The notes: generated by a model from the letters alone, not told the origin. Shown: positions 26,673 through 37,025, counted from the stretch's first letter. The stretch: 41,520 nt of DNA from Planctomycetia bacterium (GCA_005808665.1 SYLG01000036.1:1-41520); one strand, 5' to 3'. Numbers and translations are program-made.

Positions 26673-27227
26673 TCAAACTCCTTTAAATTTATTATTCAAC
26701 CAGCGGAAAATATTCCGTTGGTCGGCATGGGTGGCCCTTCGGACTTGAATCATGAGGTAGTTTAGGGAAGGTCGCTGGGGGGAGATGTTGGAGGCACCCT
26801 CATTGCATACGGAACAAAGGGCTTTAAGGTTGTTCAATTCATCATTTCCTCCAAGGGACTTATCTAGGATATGGCCAATGTGGAGGCGGGTTTTTCGCCG
26901 GGAGTCATCGGGATGAGGTTCCCCGGCCACCGCACCACACATTTGACATGTAAAACCATTACGATCCAAAACGAGTGCCCTGGTTTCCTTGGAAATTCCC
27001 CGGGAAAATGCGGGTTTGGGCTTGGCACTTTCCAGGAGGTATTGGCCTGGTTTCAGATCCGCACGGTCGTTGTGGGTCAGGATTGGAAAACCTTCCTCAT
27101 TCCGAAGCTCACGAACCCGACGGGCCCACTCGCTAATATTTCCCGAAGCGACCCTCAATTCATCCGAGTTGATTATTCGGCCAATGTTCCCAAGAAAAAA
27201 TGCCCGAATCTGGTTTCTGGCACCCAT
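26673..27227 (-). CDS. HNH restriction endonuclease (predicted)
   Basis: 184 residues. The N-terminal 65 residues look like a winged-helix DNA-binding domain (LGNIGRIINSDELRVASG, EWARRVRELRNEEGFPI, LKPGQYLLE). An HNH nuclease with a zinc-type knuckle follows: C94-x2-C97, the catalytic block LHIGHILDKSLGGNDELNNL (H116/H119, N-rich), then C138-x2-C141. This arrangement is found in type II restriction enzymes partnered by C5-methyltransferases. It starts 3 bases after the methyltransferase stop, supporting a restriction-modification pair. The recognition sequence is not predictable by eye. Confidence 0.85.
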   Translation of the reverse strand: MGARNQIRAFFLGNIGRIINSDELRVASGNISEWARRVRELRNEEGFPILTHNDRADLKPGQYLLESAKPKPAFSRGISKETRALVLDRNGFTCQMCGAVAGEPHPDDSRRKTRLHIGHILDKSLGGNDELNNLKALCSVCNEGASNISPQRPSLNYLMIQVRRATHADQRNIFRWLNNKFKGV

Positions 27228-27230
27228 AGT

Positions 27231-28187
27231 TTAGCCTGTCATTCTTTCGGTTATGATCCTTTCGTCAAGGATTCCCTTGAGTTCCAATCCAAATGCCTTG
27301 GCAACAGGTGGAGGGACTGCATTTCCAACCTGTTTATAGGAAAGTGTCTTGGAACCACAAAAATGCCACGAATCCGGAAAACCCTGAATCCTTGCCACCA
27401 TTCGCACAGTAAGTTTGGGACATCCTTCAAAGTCCGGTTCCGGGGCGTCATTGGCCAAACTGCGGCCATCCACCCCCAAAGCTTTCCAGGCTTCTCGTGC
27501 CCGGGATGGACCGAGGTCGGGTCCTCCATGTTTTTTTGACCCCCCCACAATGGTAGGGGCAATGGCAGCGGCATTTGCCCGCCATTGCGATGCCTTTTTC
27601 CAACCCTTAAGTTTGATTAGGTCAAAAAGCAATTCTCCAACCGGGATTGGTGGTTCATGGTGCGGGCAGGGCCATGGCAAGGAAGGGGCGATGGACTTTT
27701 TGAGGCCGAAGAAAATGACCCTGGGGCGAAGCTGGGATACACCAAAATCAGAGGAGTTTACAAGTCGCCAATCGAAGCGGTATCCGAGTTTTTCAATTTT
27801 TTCCTTGTAGGATTGGCGGTAATCTTCAAACCGTGGGGAAAGTATACCTTTCACATTTTCAATCAATATGGCATTTGGTTGCAGTTCGCCAATAATTCTT
27901 AGGGCCGTGGGGAAAAGGTCCCTTTCATCATCTTTTCCTAATTGTTTCCCGGCAATTGAAAATGGGGGACAAGGGAGGCCTGCCGCAAAAAGGTCCACAC
28001 CCTTGAAATCGGTACTCTTGAAGTCTTTCATGTCTGCCTGAAGAACATTCCAACCCGGGCGATTTTTCCTTAGGGTTTCACAGCACGCCTGGTCGATTTC
28101 AATTGCCGCAACATGATCAAAACCGGCTTGTTCCAAACCAAGGGCCTGGCCACCCGCTCCCGCACAAAACTCGATCACCGTTGCCAT
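27231..28187 (-). CDS. DNA (cytosine-5) methyltransferase
   Basis: 318 residues from the ATG at 28187; an earlier in-frame ATG at 28214 overlaps the end of the amidase gene and is also possible. The ten-motif C5-methyltransferase pattern is complete: motif I EFCAGAGGQALGL, IV with catalytic C73 (GLPCPPFS), VI ENVKGI, VIII QLRPRVIFFG, IX/X SYKQVGNAVPPPVA. The target-recognition region lies at about 185-265. It methylates host sites to protect them from the adjacent HNH endonuclease (inference from adjacency). The gene sits directly behind an unrelated housekeeping-type amidase gene. Confidence 0.95.
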   Translation of the reverse strand: MATVIEFCAGAGGQALGLEQAGFDHVAAIEIDQACCETLRKNRPGWNVLQADMKDFKSTDFKGVDLFAAGLPCPPFSIAGKQLGKDDERDLFPTALRIIGELQPNAILIENVKGILSPRFEDYRQSYKEKIEKLGYRFDWRLVNSSDFGVSQLRPRVIFFGLKKSIAPSLPWPCPHHEPPIPVGELLFDLIKLKGWKKASQWRANAAAIAPTIVGGSKKHGGPDLGPSRAREAWKALGVDGRSLANDAPEPDFEGCPKLTVRMVARIQGFPDSWHFCGSKTLSYKQVGNAVPPPVAKAFGLELKGILDERIITERMTG

Positions 28188-28201
28188 AAGAATACCTAAC
28201 C

Positions 28202-29083
28202 CTAATCCGCCCATCTTTTGGAGACATTTTCATAAGAATCAACCCGGCGGTCCCGTAAAAAAGGCCAGTTGCGTCGAGTATCCTCGATCTTTGCCAGATC
28301 GCATTCGACGACTTGTACCTCGGTTGCATGGGTCGAAGCGCGGACCAAAACCCGGGCAAAAGGGTCGCTTACAAACGAATTGCCCCAAAACTCCAAACCC
28401 GATTTGCCCTCGCCCTGGCCGTTTGCCTCAAAACCGACCCGGTTGACCGAGGCAACAAATACCCCATTCGCCAAGGCATGGGCCCTTTGGGAAAGCTCCC
28501 ATGCCTCGCGTTGGGCTTCGCCATATGCATCCTTTTCCGGAGGATGCCAACCGATTGCCGTGGGATAAACAAGGATTTGGGCACCGGAAAGGGCCGTGGC
28601 CCGTGCTGCCTCCGGGAACCATTGGTCCCAGCAAATCAAAACCCCGATTTTTCCCACGGAGGTAGCAAAGGATTTGAAGCCAAGATCTCCGGGAGTAAAG
28701 TAGTATTTTTCATAAAAAAGCGGATCATGGGGAATGTGCATCTTGCGATAAATCCCTGAAAGGGAACCGTCTTTTTCCAACACGACTGCGGTATTGTGAT
28801 AGATTCCAGGTGCCCGTTTTTCAAAGAGGGAGCCAACCACCACAATTCCCAGTTTTTTGGCCAATCCCGACAGTTTTTGGGTGGTTGGTCCGGGAATGGT
28901 TTCTGCCAAATCAAATAGTGCCGGGTCTTCTTTTTGACAAAAATAAGGGGTTAAAAATAGCTCGGGAAGAACGACCAGATTGGCCCCTTTCGCGGCTGCT
29001 TCAACCATTCGGGCCTCTGCTTCGGCCCAATTTGCCTTTGAATCCTCCACCATCCTCATCTGGATTAACCCTACCCGAATCAT
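28202..29083 (-). CDS. aguB: N-carbamoylputrescine amidase-type carbon-nitrogen hydrolase
   Basis: 293 residues from the ATG at 29083 (MIRVGLIQMRM), preceded by GGCGGTGA; upstream in-frame starts add 20 residues that do not match the family. The nitrilase-fold catalytic triad is present: E41 (PELF), K114 (KMHIP) and C151 (CWDQWFPEAAR). The wording YRKMHIPHDPLFYEKYYFTPGD and AIGWHPPEKDAYG is close to AguB enzymes, which convert N-carbamoylputrescine to putrescine in polyamine synthesis. Its stop overlaps the alternative methyltransferase start. Confidence 0.93.
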   Translation of the reverse strand: MIRVGLIQMRMVEDSKANWAEAEARMVEAAAKGANLVVLPELFLTPYFCQKEDPALFDLAETIPGPTTQKLSGLAKKLGIVVVGSLFEKRAPGIYHNTAVVLEKDGSLSGIYRKMHIPHDPLFYEKYYFTPGDLGFKSFATSVGKIGVLICWDQWFPEAARATALSGAQILVYPTAIGWHPPEKDAYGEAQREAWELSQRAHALANGVFVASVNRVGFEANGQGEGKSGLEFWGNSFVSDPFARVLVRASTHATEVQVVECDLAKIEDTRRNWPFLRDRRVDSYENVSKRWAD

Positions 29084-29353
29084 GTTCACCGCCAAATTCT
29101 CCCAGGTTCTTGAGATAGGGTCTGTTGGTAAAGGAAGCCTCAATCCCCAAATGAAACTTCACCCCCACCATTTTATGATACAAGCAAATTCCCTACCCCA
29201 AACCCTCGGTTCGTCCACCAATTCCAGGGGATGGATTCAAGTCCGTTGTACCCTTGCCAAAATCGGAAATGGGGAGACTCATTATTCGTTGGGCAAGGCA
29301 GGTTTTTGCGGTTAGCCTTGTAAGGTAAGTTAACCTGATAAAGGAGATTTTTT

Positions 29354-30196
29354 ATGACAGAGCCTAGGGTGATTCGCGTTGGGCACAGTCCTGATCCTGA
29401 TGATGCTTTCATGTTCCATGCCCTGGCCAACGAAAAAATGATCACACCAGGGCTACGCTATGTCCACCAGTTGGAGGATATCGAGACGCTCAACCGTCGA
29501 GCCCTCCAGGGTGAACTGGAGGTCAGTGCGGTAAGCATCCATGCCTATGCCCACCTCCTCGATAAATATGCCCTTTTATCAAGCGGTTCGAGTATGGGGG
29601 ATGGCTATGGACCCCTCCTGGTGTCGAAAAGGCCCATGACTCTTTCGGACCTTAAAGGTAAAAAAATTGCAGTTCCTGGTACCTTAACCACAGCGTTTTT
29701 GACACTTTCCCTTGCCCTGGAAAGGGATTTTACCCATGAAGGGGTTGCGTTTGACCAGATCCCGGACGAAGTGATTTCCGGCCGCCAGGAAGTGGGACTT
29801 TTAATCCATGAAGGGCAGCTCACTTATAAAGAAATGGGGCTTCATGCCGTTTGCGATTTGGGGGTTTGGTGGAAAGAAAAGACAGGGTTTCCTCTCCCCC
29901 TGGGTGGAAATGTGGTTCGGAAGGATCTTGGACCAACCCTTATGCGCCAAATCAGCACCGACATTAAAAAAAGCATTCGCTATGGCCTGGACCATCGTGA
30001 CGAGGCTCTTGTCCATGCCCTCAAATACGGACGGGGCATGGATCCAAAACTTGCAGACCAATTTGTCGGTATGTATGTCAACGATTGGACGCTTGATTAT
30101 GGGGATCGGGGTAGGGCGGCCATTCGTTGCCTTTTGGAAGAAGGGCACAAGATCGGCCTCTTGCCCGCACCGGTTCAAGCCGAGTTTGTAGAATAA
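29354..30196 (+). CDS. mqnD: 1,4-dihydroxy-6-naphthoate synthase (futalosine pathway)
   Basis: 280 residues. It cleaves cyclic dehypoxanthinyl futalosine to 1,4-dihydroxy-6-naphthoate in the alternative menaquinone pathway. Landmarks are VGHSPDPDDAFMF at the N-terminus, the binding block SSGSSMGDGYGPLLVSK, VPGTLTTAFLTL, and VCDLGVWWKEKTGFPLPLGG. AAAGGAG lies 8-12 bases before the ATG. No other mqn genes are in the window. It reads in the same direction as the PVC cytochrome gene 63 bases downstream. Confidence 0.95.
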   Translation: MTEPRVIRVGHSPDPDDAFMFHALANEKMITPGLRYVHQLEDIETLNRRALQGELEVSAVSIHAYAHLLDKYALLSSGSSMGDGYGPLLVSKRPMTLSDLKGKKIAVPGTLTTAFLTLSLALERDFTHEGVAFDQIPDEVISGRQEVGLLIHEGQLTYKEMGLHAVCDLGVWWKEKTGFPLPLGGNVVRKDLGPTLMRQISTDIKKSIRYGLDHRDEALVHALKYGRGMDPKLADQFVGMYVNDWTLDYGDRGRAAIRCLLEEGHKIGLLPAPVQAEFVE

Positions 30197-30259
30197 TGGG
30201 TACAAACCCATTGGGTCATCCTCTGGCCGAAATTGGTTTGGCGGGAGGTCCATTTCCTC

Positions 30260-33205
30260 ATGGCTGTCCTTTTTCGTTTGCATTGCATTTGTCTTCTCAT
30301 CGTTTCCTTCCATGCTCCCGCCCTATTGGCTCAAAACTTTACCCCCGAAAAAAGCCAGGCCAGGGCCGTTCCCCCTCCGGGGTTGCGGGCGGTTTTGGTT
30401 GGGTCGGAACCTCAGGTTCGTCAGCCTCTGTCGATGAGTTTCGACCATAAAGGGAGGTTGTGGGTGCTGCAATACCTGCAATACCCAAACCCGGCGGGAT
30501 TGAAACCGGTAAGTCGGGACCAATTCCTCCGAACGATTTGGGACAAAAAACCGGAAGCTCCGCCCAAAGGTCCAAAGGGAGCCGACAAAATCACCATCCT
30601 TGAGGATCCGGGTCCGGATGGCCGGTTTCGCCAATCCAGGGATGTTGTTGGTGGTCTCAATCTGGCCACAGGTTTTGCCATTGGCCGAGGTGGTATTTAT
30701 GTTCTCCAAGCCCCTTATTTACTTTTTTATCCGGACAAAAATGGTGATGATGTTGTGGATGGAGATCCCGAAGTCCTTGTGGACGGATTTGGGATGGAGG
30801 ATTCCCACGCGCATGGAAACTCACTCATTTGGGGCCCCGATGGTTGGTTGTATGGTGCCCAGGGAAGTACGGTAACGGCCAAAATCCGTGGCCTTACATT
30901 TCAACAGGGCATTTGGCGCTTTCATCCGGTGAGCAAAAAATTCGAATTGTTTTCGGAGGGGGGAGGCAACACTTGGGGGCTTGATTTCAGCCCGGAGGGA
31001 GAGGTGTTGGCGGGCACCAATTGGGGAGGTTTCGCCCTATTGCATCAGTACCAGGGGGCGTATTACATTAAAGGATTTGCCAAACATGGACCCTTGCAAA
31101 ACCCCCATTCCTACGGGTATTTTGATCATGTCCCTTATCAAAGCTTTCAGGGAGGCCATGTTACCTGTGGCGGGATTCTTCATCAAGGGCAGGCACTTGG
31201 CCCCCAATTTGACAAAACCTACATTGCGGGAAATCTCCTGTCAAGCGTTGTCAATTGGCACAAACTCGAATCCAATGGCAGCACCTACAAGGCATCCCAT
31301 GGAGGTGTTTTTCTCAATCCTCGGGACAGTTGGTTTCGCCCCGTGGACCTGTTCGATGGTCCCGATGGGGCGGTGTATGTTGCCGACTGGCACGATCATC
31401 GTGCGACCCACCTTGACCCGATCGACAACTGGGACAAACGCAATGGCCGGATCTTTAAAATCGAGTCGCAAACTGTAACTCCCATGCCGCCTTTTGATAC
31501 AGGAAAACTTTCCTCCGAAGAGCTCATTGTCCGGTTGGATCACCCCGAAGTTTGGTGGCAACGCGAGGCACTTCGCCTTTTGTATGAACGAAAAGATGCC
31601 TCCACATCGGAGGGCCTGATTTCCTCTTTGGAAATACCAAACACACCCAACCCCGTTCGCAAACTTTGGGCCTTGAACGCCTCGGGATTACTTGACGAGG
31701 CATTGCTGGTCAAGTTCCTTACCCATTCCGATTGGTCCGTCCGGATGTGGGCCGTCCGGTTTCTGGGCGATTCGGAAACAATAGGTTTGGCTTCCCAAAA
31801 AACACTCGAAGAGGTGTCTCAATCCGAGGAAAACCCTCGGGTTTTGGCTCAGTTGGCTTGTTCGTCAAGGCGTTGGCAAGCCAAGGCAGCTCTTGGGATC
31901 ATCAAAACCCTGAGTATGAGAAATGATGCAGTTAAGGACCCCTTTTTACCTCTTCTGATTTGGTGGGCCCTTGAAACCCATGCGGTGAAAGGGCAAACGG
32001 CAATCGCCTCCTGGATCAACGATCCGGTTTGGGTAAAATCTCCTTTGGTCCAAGGGGCACTTATTGAACGGCTCACCAGGCGTTTTATGGCTTCAGACCT
32101 TAAAAACGGGCCCAAGGTGGTTGTCAATCTGCTCAAAAAAGGGGGGAAACCGGCCCTTGCCGGGCTTGAAAAATCCCTTGAGGGAGTGTTTTTGGAGAAA
32201 ATGCCCGAGCCTCTTCGGGCTTGGCTCGAAAACAAGAGGGCAAGCGATACGGTCTCGGTTCAATGGATTTCCATCGGAACAAGGCTTGGCGATGAAGATA
32301 GCTGGCTTCATGCCTTGGCACTGGCTACGGGCCCGAAAACCGAGGCGAAGGAACGCATTGCCCTAATTAAACTTGTGGCCCAAAGTGGCAAAACGGAAGG
32401 AGGTGAAGCCCTTTTGGATATTGTGAAGAACTCAAACCAGGCGGAGGTTCAGTTAGCGGCTTTGGAAGGGCTCGCCGGCTTTTCCAATCCAGCCATTGGA
32501 CCAACCGTTATCAAACGCCTTCCCAAGTTACCCAAAGGCACGACCAATGCCGCCTTGACCCTGTTGGCTTCACGCCCCGTCACAGCAAAAATGCTCCTCG
32601 ATGCGGAGGATACCGGGGGAATTGGCAAGGATTCGATTACCCTTGACCATGCCCGAAAAATGTTTAGCCACAAGGATCCGGAACTGTTGAAACGGCTGGA
32701 GAAAAAATGGGGCAAATTAAGCCCGGCTACCGAGGGCGAAAAACAGGCCCGAATGTCCTATATCCAATTAATCATTGGCCGTTCAGGGTTCGCCGATCCC
32801 GCCAAAGGCAAGCCAATCTATGAGCAAAAATGCGCCACCTGTCACCAACTGTTTGGGCAAGGGCAAAAGATTGGCCCTGATCTTACCACGGCGGATAGGC
32901 AATCCCTTGCTCCACTTGTCGGGCACATTGTCGATCCTAGTGCCAATATTCGACCTGAATTTCGTGCTTTTATTGTCGAAACCAAGGATGGAAGGCTGCT
33001 TACCGGTTTGATTGCCGAGGAGACAACCGGGGCGGTTACCTTGTTTGATGCCAAAGGAGAGCGCATCGTTGTTCCCCGACCTCAAATCGAGGAAATGAAA
33101 GCATCCCCTTCATCGCTAATGCCCGAAAAAGCCTTGGATGGCCTATCGGACCAGGAAATTGTGGACTTTTTTGCGTACCTGAGACTTCGTGAGGCCCCCA
33201 AGTAA
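30260..33205 (+). CDS. PVC-type propeller/HEAT/cytochrome c protein
   Basis: 981 residues from the ATG at 30260, with GGGAGG upstream; an in-frame TTG adds nine residues. A Sec signal (LHCICLLIVSFHAPALLAQ) shows export. Residues about 30-405 form a glucose-dehydrogenase-like beta-propeller (LSMSFDHKGRLWVLQYLQYP, NSLIWGPDGWLYGAQG, GPDGAVYVADWHDHR). Residues about 405-815 look like HEAT/ARM helical repeats. The C-terminal domain carries a single heme c motif CATCH near residue 858 (GKPIYEQKCATCHQLFGQGQKIGPDL). This PVC-specific architecture is common in planctomycetes; an electron-transferring periplasmic dehydrogenase is proposed, substrate unknown. It overlaps none of its neighbours; an exported isomerase-like gene follows 28 bases later. 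Confidence 0.94.
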   Translation: MAVLFRLHCICLLIVSFHAPALLAQNFTPEKSQARAVPPPGLRAVLVGSEPQVRQPLSMSFDHKGRLWVLQYLQYPNPAGLKPVSRDQFLRTIWDKKPEAPPKGPKGADKITILEDPGPDGRFRQSRDVVGGLNLATGFAIGRGGIYVLQAPYLLFYPDKNGDDVVDGDPEVLVDGFGMEDSHAHGNSLIWGPDGWLYGAQGSTVTAKIRGLTFQQGIWRFHPVSKKFELFSEGGGNTWGLDFSPEGEVLAGTNWGGFALLHQYQGAYYIKGFAKHGPLQNPHSYGYFDHVPYQSFQGGHVTCGGILHQGQALGPQFDKTYIAGNLLSSVVNWHKLESNGSTYKASHGGVFLNPRDSWFRPVDLFDGPDGAVYVADWHDHRATHLDPIDNWDKRNGRIFKIESQTVTPMPPFDTGKLSSEELIVRLDHPEVWWQREALRLLYERKDASTSEGLISSLEIPNTPNPVRKLWALNASGLLDEALLVKFLTHSDWSVRMWAVRFLGDSETIGLASQKTLEEVSQSEENPRVLAQLACSSRRWQAKAALGIIKTLSMRNDAVKDPFLPLLIWWALETHAVKGQTAIASWINDPVWVKSPLVQGALIERLTRRFMASDLKNGPKVVVNLLKKGGKPALAGLEKSLEGVFLEKMPEPLRAWLENKRASDTVSVQWISIGTRLGDEDSWLHALALATGPKTEAKERIALIKLVAQSGKTEGGEALLDIVKNSNQAEVQLAALEGLAGFSNPAIGPTVIKRLPKLPKGTTNAALTLLASRPVTAKMLLDAEDTGGIGKDSITLDHARKMFSHKDPELLKRLEKKWGKLSPATEGEKQARMSYIQLIIGRSGFADPAKGKPIYEQKCATCHQLFGQGQKIGPDLTTADRQSLAPLVGHIVDPSANIRPEFRAFIVETKDGRLLTGLIAEETTGAVTLFDAKGERIVVPRPQIEEMKASPSSLMPEKALDGLSDQEIVDFFAYLRLREAPK

Positions 33206-33233
33206 ATTGGATTACCCAAAGGAGAGATTACCC

Positions 33234-34124
33234 ATGTCCGATTCCCATTCCCGCCGTGGATTTACCAAAGCAATCGGGGCCGTTTGGTTGGGGGGCGTTT
33301 TGTCCCAAAGTAGCCAAGCCCTGGAACAAACCCCAGCCCAGAAACTTAAACTCAAAATGGCGGTAAAATATGGCATGATCGGTGGAAATGATTCCGTTGA
33401 AGAAAAGTTCAACCGGATCAGGAAACTGGGATTCCATGGTGTAGAGATGGATAGCCCTTCCGGGGTGAATGTCCTTGAGGCTTGCCGGGCCCGCGATAAG
33501 ACTGGTATCAACATCCACGGGGTGGTGGATTCGGTTCACTGGCGTGATACCCTTAGCCATCCCGATGAGGCAATTCGCAAAAAAGGCTTGGAGGCACTGT
33601 TAGGTGCCATTAAAGATTGCAAAGCGTATGGTGGCAGCACGGTCCTCCTTGTTCCCGGAGTGGTCAACAAGGATGCCAATTATGAGCAATGTTTTGAACG
33701 GAGTGCCATCGAGGTGAAAAAGGCAATCCCGGCCGCCAAAGAGGCCGGTGTCAAGATTGCGATCGAAACGGTGTGGAACAATTTTATCACCAAACCCGAA
33801 CAGATGAACGCCTATGTCGATCAGTTTCAGGACGAAACGGTAGGGGCCTATTTCGACATTAGCAATATGATCAAATTCGGGGTCGCCCCTGCGGATTGGA
33901 TCCGCCATATGGGAAAAAGGCTTTTGAAATTCGACTTCAAAGGATTTTCCAAAACCAAACAATGGTGTGAGATCGGTCAAGGTGACGAAAACTGGCCCGA
34001 GGTTCTAAAGGCACTTGTCGAGGTTGGCTACAAAGGCGAATTTGCCACCTCGGAAGTCAGGGGCGGGGATGAAAATCGACTTAAGGAGGTCGCTGACCAA
34101 ATGAAACAGGTGCTTGGGTTATAA
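33234..34124 (+). CDS. Exported sugar phosphate isomerase/epimerase-like TIM barrel
   Basis: 296 residues. The ATG at 33234 has AAAGGAGAG upstream. A twin-arginine signal (SRRGFTKAIGAVWLGG) directs export. The remainder is an AP-endonuclease-2-type TIM barrel as in xylose isomerase-like epimerases: KLGFHGVEMDSPSG, INIHGVVDSVHW, GGSTVLLVPGVVN, AKEAGVKIAIETVWNNF (metal-binding Glu), FDISNMI, LLKFDFKGF and GDENWPEVLKALVEVGYKG. These proteins are abundant in planctomycetes next to cytochrome/dehydrogenase genes and are thought to act on sugars. The exact substrate is unknown. Confidence 0.93.
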   Translation: MSDSHSRRGFTKAIGAVWLGGVLSQSSQALEQTPAQKLKLKMAVKYGMIGGNDSVEEKFNRIRKLGFHGVEMDSPSGVNVLEACRARDKTGINIHGVVDSVHWRDTLSHPDEAIRKKGLEALLGAIKDCKAYGGSTVLLVPGVVNKDANYEQCFERSAIEVKKAIPAAKEAGVKIAIETVWNNFITKPEQMNAYVDQFQDETVGAYFDISNMIKFGVAPADWIRHMGKRLLKFDFKGFSKTKQWCEIGQGDENWPEVLKALVEVGYKGEFATSEVRGGDENRLKEVADQMKQVLGL

Positions 34125-34152
34125 CCCCCTTTGGGTTTGGGTTACAAAAGGG

Positions 34153-34191
34153 TGTAGCTGAAACCAAAATGATGTAGCTGAAACAAAATGA
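34153..34191 (+). repeat. Tandem 20-nt direct repeat
   Basis: tgtagctgaaac(c)aaaatga occurs twice in succession (34153-34172 and 34173-34191), the second copy one base shorter. It lies directly before the terminator hairpin after the isomerase gene. A local duplication; no function evident. Confidence 0.6.
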
Positions 34192-34220
34192 GGCGACGGG
34201 ATCTATTCCCGTCGCCTCAT
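34188..34220. terminator. Bidirectional terminator hairpin
   Basis: A perfect 14-bp stem, ATGAGGCGACGGGA (34188-34201) with TCCCGTCGCCTCAT (34207-34220), around a 5-nt loop. It lies between two convergent genes (isomerase on plus, ppdK on minus) and can serve both. On the minus strand the flank is TTTTGTTTC, a fair T-tract for ppdK. Confidence 0.8.
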
Positions 34221-34247
34221 TGGATTCAAATCCCATTTCGGGGTTAG

Positions 34248-37025
34248 TTACTTGGCTGCCTTGGCGGCAACTTTGGCCGCTTTGGCTTTTTCCTTGGCAG
34301 CCTTCTCCTCAAGGACTGCTTGAGCTGCGGCAAGCCTTGCCACCGGTACGCGGAAAGGGCTACAGCTTACATAGTTCAAGCCGATATTGTGGCAGAACTT
34401 GACGGAGTCGGGCTCTCCGCCGTGCTCGCCACAGATACCCACTTTGAGGTCTTTTTTGGTCTTGCGACCACCTTCCACACCGATTTCCATCAGTTTGCCG
34501 ATACCATCAAAGTCGATGACCTGGAAAGGATCTTTTTTCACCACATCCAATTCGGTGTATTGGGTGATAAAGCTGCCATAGTCGTCCCGGCTCATACCCA
34601 AACCCGTTTGGGTAAGATCGTTGGTGCCGAATGAAAAGAACTGGGCGGTTTGGGCGATTTCGCTGGCCGCCATGGCTGCACGAGGCAGTTCAATCATCGT
34701 CCCAACGAGGTAGTCCACCCGGATTCCCTGTTCGGCGAAAACTTTTTCCGCAGTACTGTTGACCAAGGCCGCCTGAAGGTCAAGCTCCTTTTTGAAACCG
34801 ACCAAGGGAATCATTATTTCGGGGTTAACCTCGATTCCCTTTTTCTTGACGATGCAAGCTGCCTCAATGATAGCCCGGGCCTGCATTTCGGTGATCTCGG
34901 GAAATACGATTCCCAAGCGACAACCGCGGAAGCCCAACATGGGGTTAAACTCATGAAGTCCCTTGACGCGGCGTTCGATTTCCTCGACCGATACCCCCAT
35001 TTCCCTGGCCATTTCCTCCTGGCCCTTGGCATCGTTGGGAAGGAATTCATGAAGTGGGGGATCAAGGGTACGGATGGTAACCGGTAGGCCATTCATCGTT
35101 TCGAAGAGACCTACGAAATCGTTTCTCTGGAAGGGGAGCAATTTCTCCAAGGCGGCTTTTCGTGCCTCGATCGAGTTGGCGAGAATCATTTCGCGCATTT
35201 CCCGAAGGTGTTCAAAAAACATATGTTCGGTTCGGCAAAGGCCAATTCCTTCCGCACCAAAAGCAACCGCTTGAGCTGCCTGATTGGGCTGGTCGGCATT
35301 GGTGCGAATGTTTAGGTGGCGAACCTTGTCCGCCCATTTCATCACCTTTTCAAACTGCTTGAAAACGGAAGATTTTCCGGGTTTCAGGGACTTTTCGATC
35401 AACACCTGAACGACTTCGCTGGGCTGGGTGGCCAGCTTGCCGGCAATCACTTCCCCGGTAAAACCGTCGATGGAAATCCAATCCCCATCGTTTAGCACCT
35501 TTTCCCCAACAGAAAGGGTCATTTTTTCATAGTCGATCTGGAGCTTGGAACAGCCCACGATGCAGACTTTTCCCATTTGCCTGGAAACCAGAGCCGCATG
35601 GGAGGAAGCACCTCCGAAAGCGGTCAGGATACCATCCGCAGCTTGCATACCACGAATATCTTCGGGGCTGGTTTCCCTTCGAACAAGGATGATGCGGTGG
35701 TCCGCATGTTTGCCGTATTGTTGGGCATATTTCTCCGCATCTTCCGCGAAAAATTTAATGCGACCCGTTGCCGCCCCTGGGCCGGCATTGATACCCTTGG
35801 CGAGCAAATTCCCCTCTTTAATGGCCTGGGTTTTAGCCTTGGCGTTAAAAAGCGGCTGGAGAAGTTGGTTCAAATCGTCCGGGGGGATACGGTTTTTACT
35901 AATGGCGGTTTTCCAATCGATCAGGCCCTCATCCACCATATCCACAGCAATCCTGACGGCGGCGAAACCGGTCCGCTTGCCATTTCTTGTCTGAAGCATC
36001 CAGAGTTTGTGCCGCTGGACCGTGAATTCAATGTCCTGCACATCTTTGTAATGGGTTTCGAGAATACCCCGCACCTTGTCCAGTTGGGCATAAACATCGG
36101 GCATTTCTACCTGAAGTTCCGCAATTTTCTTGGGGGTCCGAATCCCCGCCACCACATCCTCGCCCTGGGCGTTGGTCAGGTATTCCCCATAAAAAACATT
36201 TTCCCCGTTTGCAGGGTCCCGGGTAAAGGCCACGCCTGTGCAACAGTCGTCACCCATGTTGCCAAACACCATGGAGCAAATGTTGGCCGCTGTGCCCCAT
36301 TCGTGGGGAATCCCGTATTGGCGCCGGTAAACAATGGCTCGGTCATTCATCCAGGATCCGAATACGGCTCCAATGGCCCCCCACATTTGTTCATGAGCGT
36401 CTTCAGGAAAATCCTGGCCGGTTCGGTCCTTGACCGCCTTCTTGAAACGGGCAACTAACTCCTGAAGGTGGGATACCGTCAGCTGGTTATCCTCGTGGAC
36501 GCCTTTCTCGTGTTTGAGTTCCTCCATGATTTTTTCAAACGGGTCAATCTCCGTCTTGGACTGGGGTTTGAGACCCAAAACAACATCGCCATACATTTGG
36601 ATGAAACGGCGGTAGGTATCCCACGCAAATCGCTCATTTCCCGTTTTGGCGATAAGGCCCTTAAGGGTGGCTTCGGTTAATCCAATATTCAAAACGGTAT
36701 CCATCATACCCGGCATGGAGTCTCTGGCGCCGGATCGGCAAGAAACAAGGAGCGGATTTTTGGGATCGCCCAGCTTGGCTCCCATTTCCTTTTCCATTTT
36801 GGCGACGGATTCATTGACCTGGGCTCGAAGTTCAGGAGGGTAGGTTCGCCCATGTTCATAAAAATAGGTGCAAATCTCGGTAGTAAGGGTAAATCCAGCA
36901 GGTACAGGCAGCCCGATTTTTGCCATCTCCGCAAGGTTGGCACCTTTGCCCCCCAGAAGGGTTTTCATCTTGGAATCGCCATCGGCGGAGTTGCCGCCGA
37001 AATAATAAACATACTTGTGACTCAT
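34248..37025 (-). CDS. ppdK: Pyruvate, phosphate dikinase
   Basis: 925 residues from the ATG at 37025 ([34 protein letters not shown]); GAAGG lies upstream. It interconverts pyruvate + ATP + Pi with PEP + AMP + PPi. The ATP-grasp domain carries [20 protein letters not shown]. The swivelling phosphohistidine domain has [22 protein letters not shown] with the catalytic His. The PEP-binding barrel ends in [15 protein letters not shown] and [19 protein letters not shown], including the active-site Cys. A lysine/alanine-rich tail ([19 protein letters not shown]) extends past the usual end. The gene is alone and divergent from rpsR, with 298 bases between starts. Confidence 0.97.
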   Translation of the reverse strand: MSHKYVYYFGGNSADGDSKMKTLLGGKGANLAEMAKIGLPVPAGFTLTTEICTYFYEHGRTYPPELRAQVNESVAKMEKEMGAKLGDPKNPLLVSCRSGARDSMPGMMDTVLNIGLTEATLKGLIAKTGNERFAWDTYRRFIQMYGDVVLGLKPQSKTEIDPFEKIMEELKHEKGVHEDNQLTVSHLQELVARFKKAVKDRTGQDFPEDAHEQMWGAIGAVFGSWMNDRAIVYRRQYGIPHEWGTAANICSMVFGNMGDDCCTGVAFTRDPANGENVFYGEYLTNAQGEDVVAGIRTPKKIAELQVEMPDVYAQLDKVRGILETHYKDVQDIEFTVQRHKLWMLQTRNGKRTGFAAVRIAVDMVDEGLIDWKTAISKNRIPPDDLNQLLQPLFNAKAKTQAIKEGNLLAKGINAGPGAATGRIKFFAEDAEKYAQQYGKHADHRIILVRRETSPEDIRGMQAADGILTAFGGASSHAALVSRQMGKVCIVGCSKLQIDYEKMTLSVGEKVLNDGDWISIDGFTGEVIAGKLATQPSEVVQVLIEKSLKPGKSSVFKQFEKVMKWADKVRHLNIRTNADQPNQAAQAVAFGAEGIGLCRTEHMFFEHLREMREMILANSIEARKAALEKLLPFQRNDFVGLFETMNGLPVTIRTLDPPLHEFLPNDAKGQEEMAREMGVSVEEIERRVKGLHEFNPMLGFRGCRLGIVFPEITEMQARAIIEAACIVKKKGIEVNPEIMIPLVGFKKELDLQAALVNSTAEKVFAEQGIRVDYLVGTMIELPRAAMAASEIAQTAQFFSFGTNDLTQTGLGMSRDDYGSFITQYTELDVVKKDPFQVIDFDGIGKLMEIGVEGGRKTKKDLKVGICGEHGGEPDSVKFCHNIGLNYVSCSPFRVPVARLAAAQAVLEEKAAKEKAKAAKVAAKAAK

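Noticed and set aside
34153-34220. Start of a CRISPR array
   Set aside because: Only two short tandem copies with no spacers; it is a local duplication before a terminator.
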